Shown: piece after piece, positions 28,649-37,942 of the stretch | Position numbering within the stretch: the stretch's first letter is position 1 | How the letters are laid out: each line of letters starts with the position of its first letter | NCBI RefSeq assembly: GCF_021696945.1 | Contig: NZ_JACYHE010000027.1 | Coordinates: 1 to 64,000, forward strand | DNA length: 64,000 nt | Source: Streptomyces sp. JJ36 | Lineage (GTDB): Bacteria; Actinomycetota; Actinomycetes; Streptomycetales; Streptomycetaceae | Direction of reading: 5' to 3' | Made by a program: the position numbers and the translations under genes | Notes under the pieces: generated by a model | Databases searched by the model: none | What the model was told of the DNA's origin: nothing | The model's input: the letters and a program-made list of their open reading frames with translations, nothing else

Positions 28649-30382
28649 GTGGACGCGCAAGGCCGGCGGGACGCGGGCGACGTCGATCCCGCGGATCAGT
28701 GGGTGTTCAACCCGGACACCGGCAGCTACGAGCTGCGCCTGAACCCTGCTGCGGAGGGCCCGCAGGGTCCGCAGACTCCCAGCAGCGAGCACCGCACCGC
28801 ACCGCACCCGAGAAGAGAGACCTCCCCTCGCAGCTCCCGGCGCCACCCGGAGAGCACCGAGCAGAGTGTGCCCGCGCAACGAGGCGGCCGCCGGGCACAG
28901 CGCGGTGCCGCCTCCGCAACGGGGGCCGGGCACAGCCGCCGGAAGCCCAAGCCGAAGCCCAGTGCGAAGAAGCGGGTGCTGCGCTGGGGCGGCGGCACCA
29001 TGGGCCTGCTGCTGATCGCCGGCTGTACCGGCGCGTACTGGTGGATGGACCGGCTCAACGACAACATCGACAAGGTCGACGTCGGTGAGGAGAACCCGGC
29101 GGTCACCGACGGCCCGGTGAACATCCTGCTCATCGGCACCGACAGCCGAACCGGCAAGGGCAACAAGGGCTACGGGGACACCGGTAGCGTCGGCCACGCC
29201 GACACCACGCTGCTCTTCCATGTCTCCGAGGACCGCTCCAACGCCACCGTGCTGTCCATTCCCCGGGACCTCATCACGGACATCCCGGACTGCAAGGTCA
29301 AACAGGAGGACGGTTCCTCCAAAATCATCCCGGGCGAGCAGAACGTCCGGTTCAACACCAGCCTGGGTCAGCGGGGCCGTGACCCAGGCTGCACCTGGCA
29401 CACCGTAGAGCAGCTCACGGGCGTCGAGATCCAGCACTTCATGATGGCGGACTTCAACGCCGTCAAGACCCTGTCCTCGGCGATCGACGGAGTCGAGGTC
29501 TGCGTGGCCAAGGACATCGACGACCCCAAGTCGCACCTCAAGCTCTCGGCCGGCCGGCACACCATCGAGGGCGAGCAGGCCCTGGCGTTCGTGAGGACCC
29601 GGCAGTCCGTCGGTTTCAAGAGCGACCTGGACCGCATCAAGCTCCAGCAGCAGTTCCTCGGCTCGATGATCCGCAAGATGAAGTCGAGCGACACCCTCAC
29701 CGACCCGGGCAAGCTGTGGGACCTCTCCGAGGCCGCCACCACGGCGCTGACCGTGGACACCGGGATCGGCACCGTCAAGAAGCTGATCGACCTGGCGAAG
29801 GACCTGCGGCGGGTCGACACCGACAACGTCACCTTCCTCACCACGCCGGTGCTGGACAACCCGGAGAACTCGAACACCGTCATACTCAACGAGGCCAAGG
29901 CGACGCCGGTCTTCAAGATGATCCAGCAGGACAAGTCGCTCACCGAGACGGAGAAGAACAAGAAGAACAAGAAGGGCAAGAAGGACAAGAAGCAGGTCGA
30001 GAAGGCACCGGCCTCCGAGGTGCGGGTGGACGTGCTCAACGGCGGCGGCCCGATCGGGGCGGCCCAGTCCACCGTCACCTGGCTGCAGAACACCGAGGGC
30101 GTGCCGCTCTCCACCAACGCGGGCAACGCCGCGGAGAAGGTCGGGAAGACGCAGCTCTCCTACGCCCCGAACCAGGCCGGGCAGGCGGCGACGCTCGCCG
30201 AGATGATGGGTCTGCCGGACTCCGCGCTCAAGAAGAGTTCCGGCGAGGCCGGGCCGGAGGAACCGATGACGCTCACCCTGGGCCCGGACTTCACCGCGGC
30301 CGGGGAGCCCATCGCCGCGCCGGACAAGGCGCCGGACGTCCCGCAGATGAACGCGGCCGACAAGAGCGTCTGCGCCGGGTGA
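28649..30382 (+). CDS. LCP family protein 2 with LytR C-terminal domain
   Basis: The 577-residue protein has a basic cytoplasmic segment of about 110 residues, one membrane helix (112-131), and an LCP domain (about 150-335). The domain shows NILLIGTDSR, HADTTLLFHVSEDR, SIPRDLITDIP and GEQALAFVRTRQ. A Lys/Asn-rich linker (KNKKNKKGKKDKKQ, near 432-445) leads to a LytR_C domain (VRVDVLNGGG). GTG 28649 follows GGAGGAC. It probably joins an envelope glycopolymer to peptidoglycan. The start DPADQWVFNPDTGSYELRL is typical of Streptomyces LCP proteins from this locus, as I recall. Confidence 0.93.
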   Translation: MDAQGRRDAGDVDPADQWVFNPDTGSYELRLNPAAEGPQGPQTPSSEHRTAPHPRRETSPRSSRRHPESTEQSVPAQRGGRRAQRGAASATGAGHSRRKPKPKPSAKKRVLRWGGGTMGLLLIAGCTGAYWWMDRLNDNIDKVDVGEENPAVTDGPVNILLIGTDSRTGKGNKGYGDTGSVGHADTTLLFHVSEDRSNATVLSIPRDLITDIPDCKVKQEDGSSKIIPGEQNVRFNTSLGQRGRDPGCTWHTVEQLTGVEIQHFMMADFNAVKTLSSAIDGVEVCVAKDIDDPKSHLKLSAGRHTIEGEQALAFVRTRQSVGFKSDLDRIKLQQQFLGSMIRKMKSSDTLTDPGKLWDLSEAATTALTVDTGIGTVKKLIDLAKDLRRVDTDNVTFLTTPVLDNPENSNTVILNEAKATPVFKMIQQDKSLTETEKNKKNKKGKKDKKQVEKAPASEVRVDVLNGGGPIGAAQSTVTWLQNTEGVPLSTNAGNAAEKVGKTQLSYAPNQAGQAATLAEMMGLPDSALKKSSGEAGPEEPMTLTLGPDFTAAGEPIAAPDKAPDVPQMNAADKSVCAG

Positions 30383-30466
30383 CCCTCCGGCCGACACACA
30401 GCAAGCACCTGCCGGTCCGGTCGCCGGCCGCCGGCAGGCTCGACGTCAGCGATCTCGGGAGGTCTC

Positions 30467-32182
30467 GTGCGGCAGCGGGACGGCATCCGTAGCGACGGGG
30501 GACGCCCGGATGCGCCCACCGCCGGCGAACGCGGCTGGGACGACAGCCTGTACGAGCAACCGCGTCCCCCGGGCCGGCGCTCCGGCGACCACGACCGGCT
30601 CGCGGGCGCGGAACAGCGCCGCACCGGCGACGACGGCCGGAAGGCCCGGGGCGGGGCGCGCACCCGCCGCAAGCGGCCGCGGCGCCGCATACTCCGCTGG
30701 GTGGTCCTCGCCCTGTCCCTGCTGGTCCTCGGCACGGCCGGCGCAGGCTACCTCTACCTGGACCACCTCAACGACAACCTGGACAAGGACGCCCTCAACC
30801 TCGGCGACAACAAGCTCGACAAGAGCGCGCCCAACGCCGCCGGTCAGCGGCCGCTCAACATCCTGCTGCTGGGCTCCGACTCCCGGAACTCCGAACGGAA
30901 CGTGGAACTGGGCGGTTCCCACGCGGACCGCGGCCGGCCGCCACTGGCGGACGTGCAGATGCTGCTGCACCTCTCGGCGGACCGCAGCAACATGTCCGTG
31001 GTCTCCGTACCGCGCGACACCCGGGTCACCATCCCCAAGTGCACCGACCCGGACGACGGTCGGGTGTACCCGGAGACCACCGCCAAGATCAACTCCAGCC
31101 TGCAGCACGGCGGTCCCGGCTGCACCGTGGCCACCTGGGAGGCGCTGACCGGCATCCCCGTCGACCACTTCATGATGGTCGACTTCGCCGGGGTGGTGGC
31201 CATGGCGGACGCCGTCGGCGGCGTCCCGGTCTGCGTGGACGCCAACGTCCACGACGAGCGCTCCGGGCTGCGCCTGGAGAAGGGCACCACCGTCGTCAAG
31301 GGCGAGCAGGCGTTGCAGTGGCTGCGCACCCGGCACGGCTTCGAGGACGGCTCGGACATAGGCCGGGCCAAGGCGCAGCACATGTACATGGCCTCGATGG
31401 TGCGGCAGCTCAAGGCGGGCACCAAGCTCTCTGACCCCGGCAAGCTGCGCCAGCTCGCCGAGGCCGCCACCGAGGCGCTCACCGTCGACCACGGCCTGGG
31501 CAGCGTCAAGAAGCTCTACGACCTCGGCAACCAGCTCAAGAAGGTCCCGACCAAGCGCATCACCATGACCACCATGCCGTGGGAGTACTCGCAGGGCGGC
31601 ACCTACGTGCTGCCCAAGCCGGGCGACGCCGAGCAGGTGTTCTCCCTGATCCGGCAGGACATCGCACTGGACGGCCGGGACGAGGGGAAGCCGGAGAAGG
31701 ACGGCGCCGACGCCTCCCGCGACCCGGCCGCTCCCAAGGCCGACATCCCGGTACGGGTACTGAACGGCACCGGCACGGCGGCGCAGGCCCCGGTGAACGG
31801 CCGCGCGGCCGAGGTGGCGGGCGTGCTGGAACAGGACGGCTTCGCCCAGGCCGTCGCCGACGCGACACCCAAGTCCCAGGTGGACACCGTCATCCGGTAC
31901 GCCGCGCCCGACCAGCACGGCGACGCGCTGGCGGTGGCCGAGTCCCTCGGCCTGCCGGAGAGCCGGGTCAGGCACTCCTCTGCGGTCGACGGCATCGCAC
32001 TCGTGGTGGGCGCGGACTGGCGTTCGGGCTCTGCCTACCCCGCCTCCGGCGACGGCGGTGAGGAGACCGGCGGGAACGGCGGGAACGGCGACACCGCCGA
32101 CAACAAGGCGCCGGAGAGCGCCGACCCGCTGAGCGGCAACGAGGAGAAGTGCATGCACGTCAACCCGAACAACGTGTGGTGA
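30467..32182 (+). CDS. LCP family protein 3 with LytR C-terminal domain
   Basis: The 571-residue protein has GTG 30467 with a textbook GGAGGT site. An Arg-rich cytoplasmic head and membrane helix (about 76-96) precede the LCP domain (about 125-320: NILLLGSDSRNS, ADVQMLLHLSADR, SVPRDTRVTIP, GEQALQWLRTRH). A LytR_C domain (IPVRVLNGTGTA) follows at about 425-525. In LCP 1, 2 and 4 the segment before MLLHLSADR reads xDT; here it is ADVQ, so one conserved Asp-Thr pair is changed. It is 84 bases downstream of LCP 2 and probably in the same operon. Confidence 0.92.
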   Translation: MRQRDGIRSDGGRPDAPTAGERGWDDSLYEQPRPPGRRSGDHDRLAGAEQRRTGDDGRKARGGARTRRKRPRRRILRWVVLALSLLVLGTAGAGYLYLDHLNDNLDKDALNLGDNKLDKSAPNAAGQRPLNILLLGSDSRNSERNVELGGSHADRGRPPLADVQMLLHLSADRSNMSVVSVPRDTRVTIPKCTDPDDGRVYPETTAKINSSLQHGGPGCTVATWEALTGIPVDHFMMVDFAGVVAMADAVGGVPVCVDANVHDERSGLRLEKGTTVVKGEQALQWLRTRHGFEDGSDIGRAKAQHMYMASMVRQLKAGTKLSDPGKLRQLAEAATEALTVDHGLGSVKKLYDLGNQLKKVPTKRITMTTMPWEYSQGGTYVLPKPGDAEQVFSLIRQDIALDGRDEGKPEKDGADASRDPAAPKADIPVRVLNGTGTAAQAPVNGRAAEVAGVLEQDGFAQAVADATPKSQVDTVIRYAAPDQHGDALAVAESLGLPESRVRHSSAVDGIALVVGADWRSGSAYPASGDGGEETGGNGGNGDTADNKAPESADPLSGNEEKCMHVNPNNVW

Positions 32183-32208
32183 CACGTCCGTAGTCGCTCC
32201 GTGCCGGT

Positions 32209-32227
32209 CCGGCCCGCGCCGGGCCGG
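32209..32227. terminator. Hairpin between convergent LCP 3 and glycosyltransferase genes
   Basis: CCGGCCCG (32209-32216) pairs with CGGGCCGG (32220-32227) around a three-base loop, with outer GTGCC/GGCAC flanks. It is placed between two converging stop codons, as expected for a shared terminator. Confidence 0.5.
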
Positions 32228-32252
32228 CACCACGGCGGCCCGGCACCCGGGG

Positions 32253-33284
32253 TCAGCCGGTGGGCGCCGCCACGCCGGTGCGCCGGCTCGCGATCACCTT
32301 GCGGGCCAGCTTCCGCGGGCTGGTCAGGAAGCCCCAGCCCCAGGACATGTGCATCGTCGCCAGCGCCACCGGCACCCGTATCCGGGCACGGAACGGCAGG
32401 CCCCGGCCGGCCGGGACCGAACCGGCGGTGATGGCGGCCAGATACGCGGCCGGCACCGCGAACGCCCAGGGCGTCACGGCCACGCCCAGCACCGCCCCGG
32501 CCGCGATCGCGCACAGCGCGGTGGGCGGCGCCAGATAGCGGAGGTTGATCGAGCCGGCGTGGTAGCGGGCCACGACGTGCCGCCACCGCCCGTAGTTGCG
32601 GTACTGCAGGGCGAGCGCCCGGACGCTCGGCCGCGGGCGGTAGGAGACCCGCAGCTCGGGCGAGAACCAGATCAGCCCGCCCGCCTCGCGGATACGGAAG
32701 TTCAGCTCCCAGTCCTGCGCCCGGATGAACTCCTCGTTGTAGCCCTCCTGGCGCTCCAGCACCTCGCGCCGGAACACGCCCAGGTAGACCGTCTCCGCCG
32801 GGCCGGCCTCGCCGCCGGTGTGGAAGGCGGCGTTGCCCACGCCGATCCGGGAGGTCATGGCCGCGGCGACCGCACGCTCCCAGTCGTTCTCCCCCTCGGC
32901 GTGCATGAGGCCGCCGACGTTCGCCGCGCCGGTCTCCTCCAGCAGTCGCACCGCGGTGGCGATGTAGTCCGGGGAGAGCATGCCGTGCCCGTCGACCCGG
33001 ACCACCACCGGATGCCGGGAGGCGCGGATCGCCGCGTTGAGCCCCGCGGGCGTGCGGCCCGTGGGGTTCGGCACGGTGCGCACCCGCGGGTCCTCGGCCA
33101 CCAGCGCGGCGGCGATCTCGTCCGTGCGGTCCTCCGAGGGGCCGAGGGCGATGACCACCTCCAGCTCGCCGGCGTACTCCTGGTCGAGGATGTGCCGTAC
33201 GGCGTTGCGGAGATGCCGCTCCTCGTTGAGGACCGGCATGATCACGGAGACGGCGGGGGGTACGGATCCAGTCACAGCCGCCAC
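32253..33284 (-). CDS. Family 2 glycosyltransferase with membrane tail
   Basis: The protein has about 343 residues. The GT2 core has SVIMPVLNEERHL, the aspartate pair in VVVRVDGHGML, and AQDWELNFRIREAGG near residue 200. Two or three hydrophobic segments follow at about 255-305, so it works at the cytoplasmic membrane, probably adding sugar to a lipid-linked intermediate. GTG 33284 and GTG 33275 are both possible starts. It is divergent from LCP 4 over 135 bases, in a region rich in polymer-attachment genes. Confidence 0.87.
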   Translation of the reverse strand: MAAVTGSVPPAVSVIMPVLNEERHLRNAVRHILDQEYAGELEVVIALGPSEDRTDEIAAALVAEDPRVRTVPNPTGRTPAGLNAAIRASRHPVVVRVDGHGMLSPDYIATAVRLLEETGAANVGGLMHAEGENDWERAVAAAMTSRIGVGNAAFHTGGEAGPAETVYLGVFRREVLERQEGYNEEFIRAQDWELNFRIREAGGLIWFSPELRVSYRPRPSVRALALQYRNYGRWRHVVARYHAGSINLRYLAPPTALCAIAAGAVLGVAVTPWAFAVPAAYLAAITAGSVPAGRGLPFRARIRVPVALATMHMSWGWGFLTSPRKLARKVIASRRTGVAAPTG

Positions 33285-33419
33285 GTTACCGCGATCGAGG
33301 GACGCCCCCGCACGCCGACCGGGTGCCACCACCGGCCGCCCGGCGTGGGGCGCCGGTCCGGTGATCGTACGTGCCTACAGTGCCGGGCAGCATCGCCCCG
33401 TGTGCGTGGAGGTCCCGCA

Positions 33420-34961
33420 GTGCGCGTACCGTCCCGAGCCCGTTCCCGCCCGGCAGGGCGGCGGCCCCCGCCGGGGCGGCCCTCCTCCCGCGGCCGGCGG
33501 CCCCGGTGGGGGCTGCGGATCGTGACGGGCGCCTCCGCGCTGGTACTGCTCGCCAGCGGGGTGGGCCACGCGCTGGTGGTGGGCCTGGAAGGCGGGTTGC
33601 GGCGCCTCGACCCGTTCGCCGGGCTCACCGGCCGGCCGGCGGCCTCGGACGGGCTCAACTTCCTGGTGGTCGGCGTCGACGACCGCCACGAGCTGAGCGA
33701 GGAGCAGCGGCAGCGGCACCGCCTCGGCGGGGAGTCCTGCGACTGCACCGACACGCTGATGCTGGTGCACGTCTCGGAGGACCGGGAGCGGCTCAGCGTC
33801 GTCAGCATCCCGCGGGACTCCTTCGTCCGCCTGCCGCCGCACACCGACCCCGGCACGGGGAAGCACCACAGGGCGGTGCCGGCGAAGATCAACTCCGCCT
33901 ACGCGCACGGCGGCCCGCACCTGACCGTGCGCACCGTCGAGGACCTGACCGGGGTGCACGTCGACCACTACCTGGAAGTGGACTTCAGCAGCTTCCTGCG
34001 CACGGTGGACGTGCTGGGCGGGGTGCCGGTGTGCACCACGAAGCCGCTGCGGGACCCGTACTCCGGACTGGACCTGCCGGCCGGCGCCTCGACGCTGGAC
34101 GGCGCGCAGGCGCTGGCGTACGTACGGGCGCGGCACCTCGGCGGCGACTCCGACTTCGGCCGGATGCGGCGTCAGCAGCGCTTCATCGCCGCGGTGCTCG
34201 ACAAGGCGACGGAGGGCGAGGTGCTGGCGAACCCGGTGAAGTTCCACGAGGTGACCCGCACCCTGCTCGACTCGGTCCGGGCCGACGAGGGCTTCGGCAC
34301 CAGCGAGATGGTGGCGCTCGGGAAGGCGATGCGGGACTTCGACCCCGGTTCCGCGGAGTTCGTCTCGGTGCCGGTCGCGGACCCGGACCACCGGGTGCGG
34401 GGCCTCGGCTCCACGGTCCGCTGGGACCGCAGGGAGGCACGGCGGCTCTTCGGCGCGCTCCGCGACGACCGGCCGCTGGCGCCCGGGAACTCCCACCGGG
34501 ACGCCCGGCCGGACGACTCCGGACCGGCGGACGGGCCCGGCGGCAGCCGGGGCGCGGAGCCGGGCGGTGTGGAGGTCCCCCCGGAGCACGTCCGGGTGCA
34601 GGTGGAGAACGGCACCCACCGGGCGGGCCTCGGGCACCGGGTGGACCAGGCGCTGCGCGCGGCCGGGTTCCGCACCACCGGCATCCCGCGGAACGCCGCC
34701 CGCCAGGACCACCGCCACACGGTCGTCACCTACGACCCCGGCTGGGACCGGTCGGTACGCACGGTGCAGGCCGCGTTCCCGGACGCCGAGCTGCGCCCGG
34801 AGGCGGGACGCGGGCCGACGATGACGGTGACGCTGGGCCGGGACTTCGACCGGGTGCACGCGGTACGGACGGACGGCCCGGCCCCGGGCCCGGCGGGCGG
34901 CCCCGGGCGGACGGACCGGGAGTTCCGGGTGGTCACCGGCGACCACGCGACCTGCGACTGA
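33420..34961 (+). CDS. LCP family protein 4 with LytR C-terminal domain
   Basis: The 513-residue protein starts at GTG 33420, six bases after a perfect GGAGGT. An Arg/Pro-rich head of 30 residues and a membrane helix (about 33-53) lead into the LCP domain (about 75-265: FLVVGVDDRHEL, CTDTLMLVHVSEDR, SIPRDSFVRLP, GAQALAYVRARHLGG). A LytR_C domain (VRVQVENGTHRAGL) lies near 395-480. Two cysteines next to the active-site loop (GESCDCTDT) and further Cys residues might form extracellular disulfides. Its role is probably like that of the other LCP ligases. Confidence 0.92.
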   Translation: MRVPSRARSRPAGRRPPPGRPSSRGRRPRWGLRIVTGASALVLLASGVGHALVVGLEGGLRRLDPFAGLTGRPAASDGLNFLVVGVDDRHELSEEQRQRHRLGGESCDCTDTLMLVHVSEDRERLSVVSIPRDSFVRLPPHTDPGTGKHHRAVPAKINSAYAHGGPHLTVRTVEDLTGVHVDHYLEVDFSSFLRTVDVLGGVPVCTTKPLRDPYSGLDLPAGASTLDGAQALAYVRARHLGGDSDFGRMRRQQRFIAAVLDKATEGEVLANPVKFHEVTRTLLDSVRADEGFGTSEMVALGKAMRDFDPGSAEFVSVPVADPDHRVRGLGSTVRWDRREARRLFGALRDDRPLAPGNSHRDARPDDSGPADGPGGSRGAEPGGVEVPPEHVRVQVENGTHRAGLGHRVDQALRAAGFRTTGIPRNAARQDHRHTVVTYDPGWDRSVRTVQAAFPDAELRPEAGRGPTMTVTLGRDFDRVHAVRTDGPAPGPAGGPGRTDREFRVVTGDHATCD

Positions 34962-35296
34962 GGCGCACCCTCGGGAGCGGCGTACCCAGAGCGCGGCCAC
35001 GGAGGGGCCGCCGTCCCCGTGCGCGGCGCCCCGGTGCTGTTCGGTCTGCCGGTGGTGCCGGTGGTGCCGGTGGTGCCGGTGGTGTTCGGTGCGGCCGGTG
35101 TGCGCTGCCGGCCCTGGCGCCCCGGAGCCGGGCACCGGGCCCGCCGGAGGCGGAGCTCCCGGGGCAGCGGCCGCCGGGCCCGGACGCACGGAAGCGCGGG
35201 ACGGTCGCGGGCCCCCGATGCGGCGGAAGCGCCGCAACGGCCGCGGGCCCCGGATGCGCGGAGGCGCCGGAGGGCCGCGGGGCGCACCATGGCCGT
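34962..35296. other. GC-rich intergenic stretch with low-complexity repeats
   Basis: These 335 bases between LCP 4 and the DinB-like gene hold no supportable gene. They contain the four-unit repeat listed separately. They also contain two near-identical copies of CGCGGGCCCC(C/G)GATGCG, near 35205 and 35243, within GGAAGCGC-type repeats that can form hairpins, possibly ending the LCP 4 transcript. Confidence 0.45.
35048..35083. repeat. Four tandem copies of a 9-bp unit GCCGGTGGT
   Basis: Four exact copies stand at 35048, 35057, 35066 and 35075. The period of nine is codon-compatible, but no gene covers it. The related stretch at 3388-3420 (GTGCCGGTGGTGCC) shares the same word. Confidence 0.8.
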
Positions 35297-35860
35297 ATGG
35301 AACTGCTTGACGCTTTCGACACCGCTTTCGACGAGTTCGACCGTCTGGTCCACCGGGTCGGCACCGAGCAGTGGCATGCCGGGACGCCCTGCACCGAGTG
35401 GTCCGTACGGGACCTGGTGAGCCACCTGACCAACGAGCACCTCTGGGCTCCGCACCTGCTGCGCGGCGAGACGCTCGCCCAGGTCGGCGACCGCTACGAC
35501 GGCGACGTGCTGGGCGACGAGCCCGTGGCGGCCTGGGAGCGCGCGTCCGCCGCGTCCCGCGAGGCGTTCCACCGGCCGGGCGCGCTGGACCAGCGGGTGC
35601 ACGTCACCGGCGGGCAGATCCCGGCCGCCGAGTACGGCTGGCAGATGACGACCGACCTGGCGGTGCACGGCTGGGACCTCGCGCGGGGCATCGGCGTCAC
35701 GCCGCACATCCCGGACGCGCTCGCCCGTGAGCTGCACGACCGCACCGCCCCGCAGGCGGCGAGCTGGGAGGGCACCGGGATGTTCGCCGCGCCGGTCGAG
35801 GTGCCCGCCGACGCGAGCCCGCAGGACCGGCTGGTGGCCCTGCTCGGCCGGGAGCCCTGA
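35297..35860 (+). CDS. TIGR03086-type DinB-like metal-binding protein
   Basis: The 187-residue cytosolic protein begins MELLDAFDTAFDEFDRLVHRV. It matches the actinobacterial TIGR03086/mycothiol-dependent maleylpyruvate isomerase-like family, a DinB four-helix fold. Candidate metal-binding His residues are in SHLTNEH and in TTDLAVHGWDLARGIG. Members use or modify mycothiol in some cases, but most are uncharacterised. The stop lies 15 bases from the convergent thioesterase stop. Confidence 0.85.
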   Translation: MELLDAFDTAFDEFDRLVHRVGTEQWHAGTPCTEWSVRDLVSHLTNEHLWAPHLLRGETLAQVGDRYDGDVLGDEPVAAWERASAASREAFHRPGALDQRVHVTGGQIPAAEYGWQMTTDLAVHGWDLARGIGVTPHIPDALARELHDRTAPQAASWEGTGMFAAPVEVPADASPQDRLVALLGREP

Positions 35861-35875
35861 GCCGCTCGCAGGGGC

Positions 35876-36427
35876 TCAGCTCTCGACGCGCCCCTCGGCG
35901 GCGCGCCGGTCGCGCAGCTCCTTGATGGCGCGGCGCCGGGCCAGCCGGTGCGTACGGCGGATCTGGGCCTCCTGGTAGCGGCGTTTGTCCTGCTCGGTCT
36001 CCGGGACGACCGGGGGCACCTGGCGCGGCCTGCCCTCCTCGTCGACCGCGGCGAAGACCAGATAGGCGCTGCCGACCCGGGTGGCCGGGGTGGCCTCGTT
36101 CCAGCGTTCGGCGAGCACCCGGACGCCGACCTCCATCGAGGACCGGCCGGTCCAGTTGACCTGTGCCTTCACATGCACCAGGTCGCCGACGTGCACCGGC
36201 TCCAGGAAGACCATCTCGTCCATGGAGGCGGTGACGGCCGGGCCACCGGAGTGCCGCCCGGCGACGGCGCCGGCCGCGTCGTCGACCAGCTTCATGATCA
36301 CGCCACCGTGCACGGTGCCGAGGAGGTTGGTGTCGTTGGCGGTCATGATGTGGCTGAGCGTGGTGCGTGCGGCAGCGGTCGGCTTGCCGGGAAGGGGGGC
36401 TTCCGCCGCATGGGCCTGGTCGGTCAT
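35876..36427 (-). CDS. Acyl-CoA thioesterase (hotdog fold)
   Basis: The 183-residue protein starts at ATG 36427. The hotdog domain has the acyl-CoA hydrolase stretch MTANDTNLLGTVHGGVIMKLVDDAAG (residues 28-53), with the catalytic Asn/Asp and the HGG turn, then MVFLEPVHVGDLVHVKAQV. A basic Arg-rich tail (RRRAIKELRDRR) ends the protein. It hydrolyses acyl-CoA thioesters; chain-length preference is unknown. It is divergent from LCP 5 across 129 bases. The very long open frame reaching 39700 is a shadow. Confidence 0.92.
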   Translation of the reverse strand: MTDQAHAAEAPLPGKPTAAARTTLSHIMTANDTNLLGTVHGGVIMKLVDDAAGAVAGRHSGGPAVTASMDEMVFLEPVHVGDLVHVKAQVNWTGRSSMEVGVRVLAERWNEATPATRVGSAYLVFAAVDEEGRPRQVPPVVPETEQDKRRYQEAQIRRTHRLARRRAIKELRDRRAAEGRVES

Positions 36428-36556
36428 GCCCACCACCTTATGCGCGGACATTCCGGGGCCCCGAACCGGCCGCTTTGCGACAGGTCTGCTACAGCCTCGC
36501 CCCGATACGGCCCCCGGGGTGTGGTGGCGGTACCCGCGCCGGGCACACTGCCGGAC

Positions 36557-37783
36557 ATGAACCAGTGGCCCGACGGATGGACCGACGAACCGCGCGACCG
36601 GTACGGACGCGGCAGCGCCGCGCCGGAGCCGGAGGGCGCCCGTGTGATGCGCCCGGTGCGGCGCCCGGACGTGCCGCCGCAGTCCAGAGGCGGGTACGAC
36701 GACGCCTACGCCGGGGGGCACCCGGACGCCGGGCCGTACGACTCGGGCTACAGCGACGGCCGGGTGTACGGCGGCGGGCACGGCGACGGCTACGGCGGGG
36801 GCCGGGCCCGCCCGGACTGGCGCCGGCGTTCCAAGGTGGGGCTCGTCACGCTGCTCGTGGTGGTGCTGGTGTGGTCCGTGGGCACCTACTTCTGGGCGGA
36901 CTCCAAGCTGCGCCGTGAGGTGGACCTGAGCATCGTGCAGGACCGCCCGGAGGGCGGCGAGGGCACCAACTACCTCATCGTCGGGTCGGACAGCCGGGAG
37001 GGCCTGAGCGCCGAGGAGCGGAAGAAGCTGCACACCGGCTCCGCCGAGGGCAAGCGCACCGACACCATGATGATCCTGCACGTCGGTGACAACGGGAACA
37101 CCATGATCAGCCTCCCCCGCGACTCCTATGTGACGATCCCCTCGTTCACCGGCTCGGAGAGCGGCAAGGACTTCCCCGCCCGCGGTGCGACGAAGCTGAA
37201 CGCCGCCTACGCGATAGACGGCCCCACGCTGCTGGTCCGCACCGTGGAGTACAACACCGGCCTGAAGATCGACCACTACGCGGAGATCGGCTTCGGCGGC
37301 TTCGCGAACATCGTGGACGCGGTCGGCGGCGTCGAGATGGACATCCCGCGGGACATCAAGGACAAGGACTCGGGCGCCGACTTCGAGAAGGGCCGGCAGA
37401 CGCTGAACGGCGAGGAGGCGCTGGCCTTCGTCCGCAACCGCAAGGAGGCCGGCAGCGACCTGGAGCGCACCAAGAACCAGCAGAAGTTCCTGTCCGCGCT
37501 CGCCTCCCAGACCGCGACCCCGGCGACCGTGCTGAACCCGTTCCGGCTCTACCCCGTCATGGGCGCCGGTCTGGACACGCTCATCGTCGACGAGGACATG
37601 AGCCTGTGGGACCTGGCCTCGATGTTCTGGGCGATGAAGGGCATCACCAGCGGCGAGGGCACCTCCATGAACATGCCCATCGCGGGCAGCGCGCCCGGCG
37701 GCTCGCTCAAGTGGGACATGGCGAAGGTCAAGCAGCTCGTCTCCCAGCTCAAGGCGGACGAGAAGGTGACCGTCACCGAGTGA
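36557..37783 (+). CDS. LCP family protein 5 (LCP domain only)
   Basis: The 408-residue protein has a Gly/Tyr/Asp-rich cytoplasmic head (residues 40-85, units like GGYDDAYAGG and GYSDGRVYGGGHGDGYGGG), one membrane helix (95-113) and an LCP domain (about 135-325). The domain shows NYLIVGSDSREG, RTDTMMILHVGD, SLPRDSYVTIP and GEEALAFVRNRKEAGSD. There is no LytR_C domain. Unlike the other four, the region before the SLPRD loop lacks cysteines. ATG 36557 fits the conserved start. It should attach wall polymers to peptidoglycan. Confidence 0.93.
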   Translation: MNQWPDGWTDEPRDRYGRGSAAPEPEGARVMRPVRRPDVPPQSRGGYDDAYAGGHPDAGPYDSGYSDGRVYGGGHGDGYGGGRARPDWRRRSKVGLVTLLVVVLVWSVGTYFWADSKLRREVDLSIVQDRPEGGEGTNYLIVGSDSREGLSAEERKKLHTGSAEGKRTDTMMILHVGDNGNTMISLPRDSYVTIPSFTGSESGKDFPARGATKLNAAYAIDGPTLLVRTVEYNTGLKIDHYAEIGFGGFANIVDAVGGVEMDIPRDIKDKDSGADFEKGRQTLNGEEALAFVRNRKEAGSDLERTKNQQKFLSALASQTATPATVLNPFRLYPVMGAGLDTLIVDEDMSLWDLASMFWAMKGITSGEGTSMNMPIAGSAPGGSLKWDMAKVKQLVSQLKADEKVTVTE

Positions 37784-37801
37784 CCCGGCCGCCCGGCCGG
37801 G
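37784..37801 (+). terminator. Hairpin after LCP 5
   Basis: CCCGGCC (37784-37790) immediately after the stop codon pairs with GGCCGGG (37795-37801) around a four-base loop. It is short but well placed. Confidence 0.4.
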
Positions 37802-37942
37802 ACGGAGGGCGGCCGCGGCTCCCGCTGCCCGCGGGTCCCGCTGCCGGCGGCTCCCGGCGGGCGGTGTGCCCCGTTCTGTCGCATGCTGAGCACGACGGTC
37901 CAGCAGCACGAGGCACGTGAACCACGAGGACGGGGCACCGGC

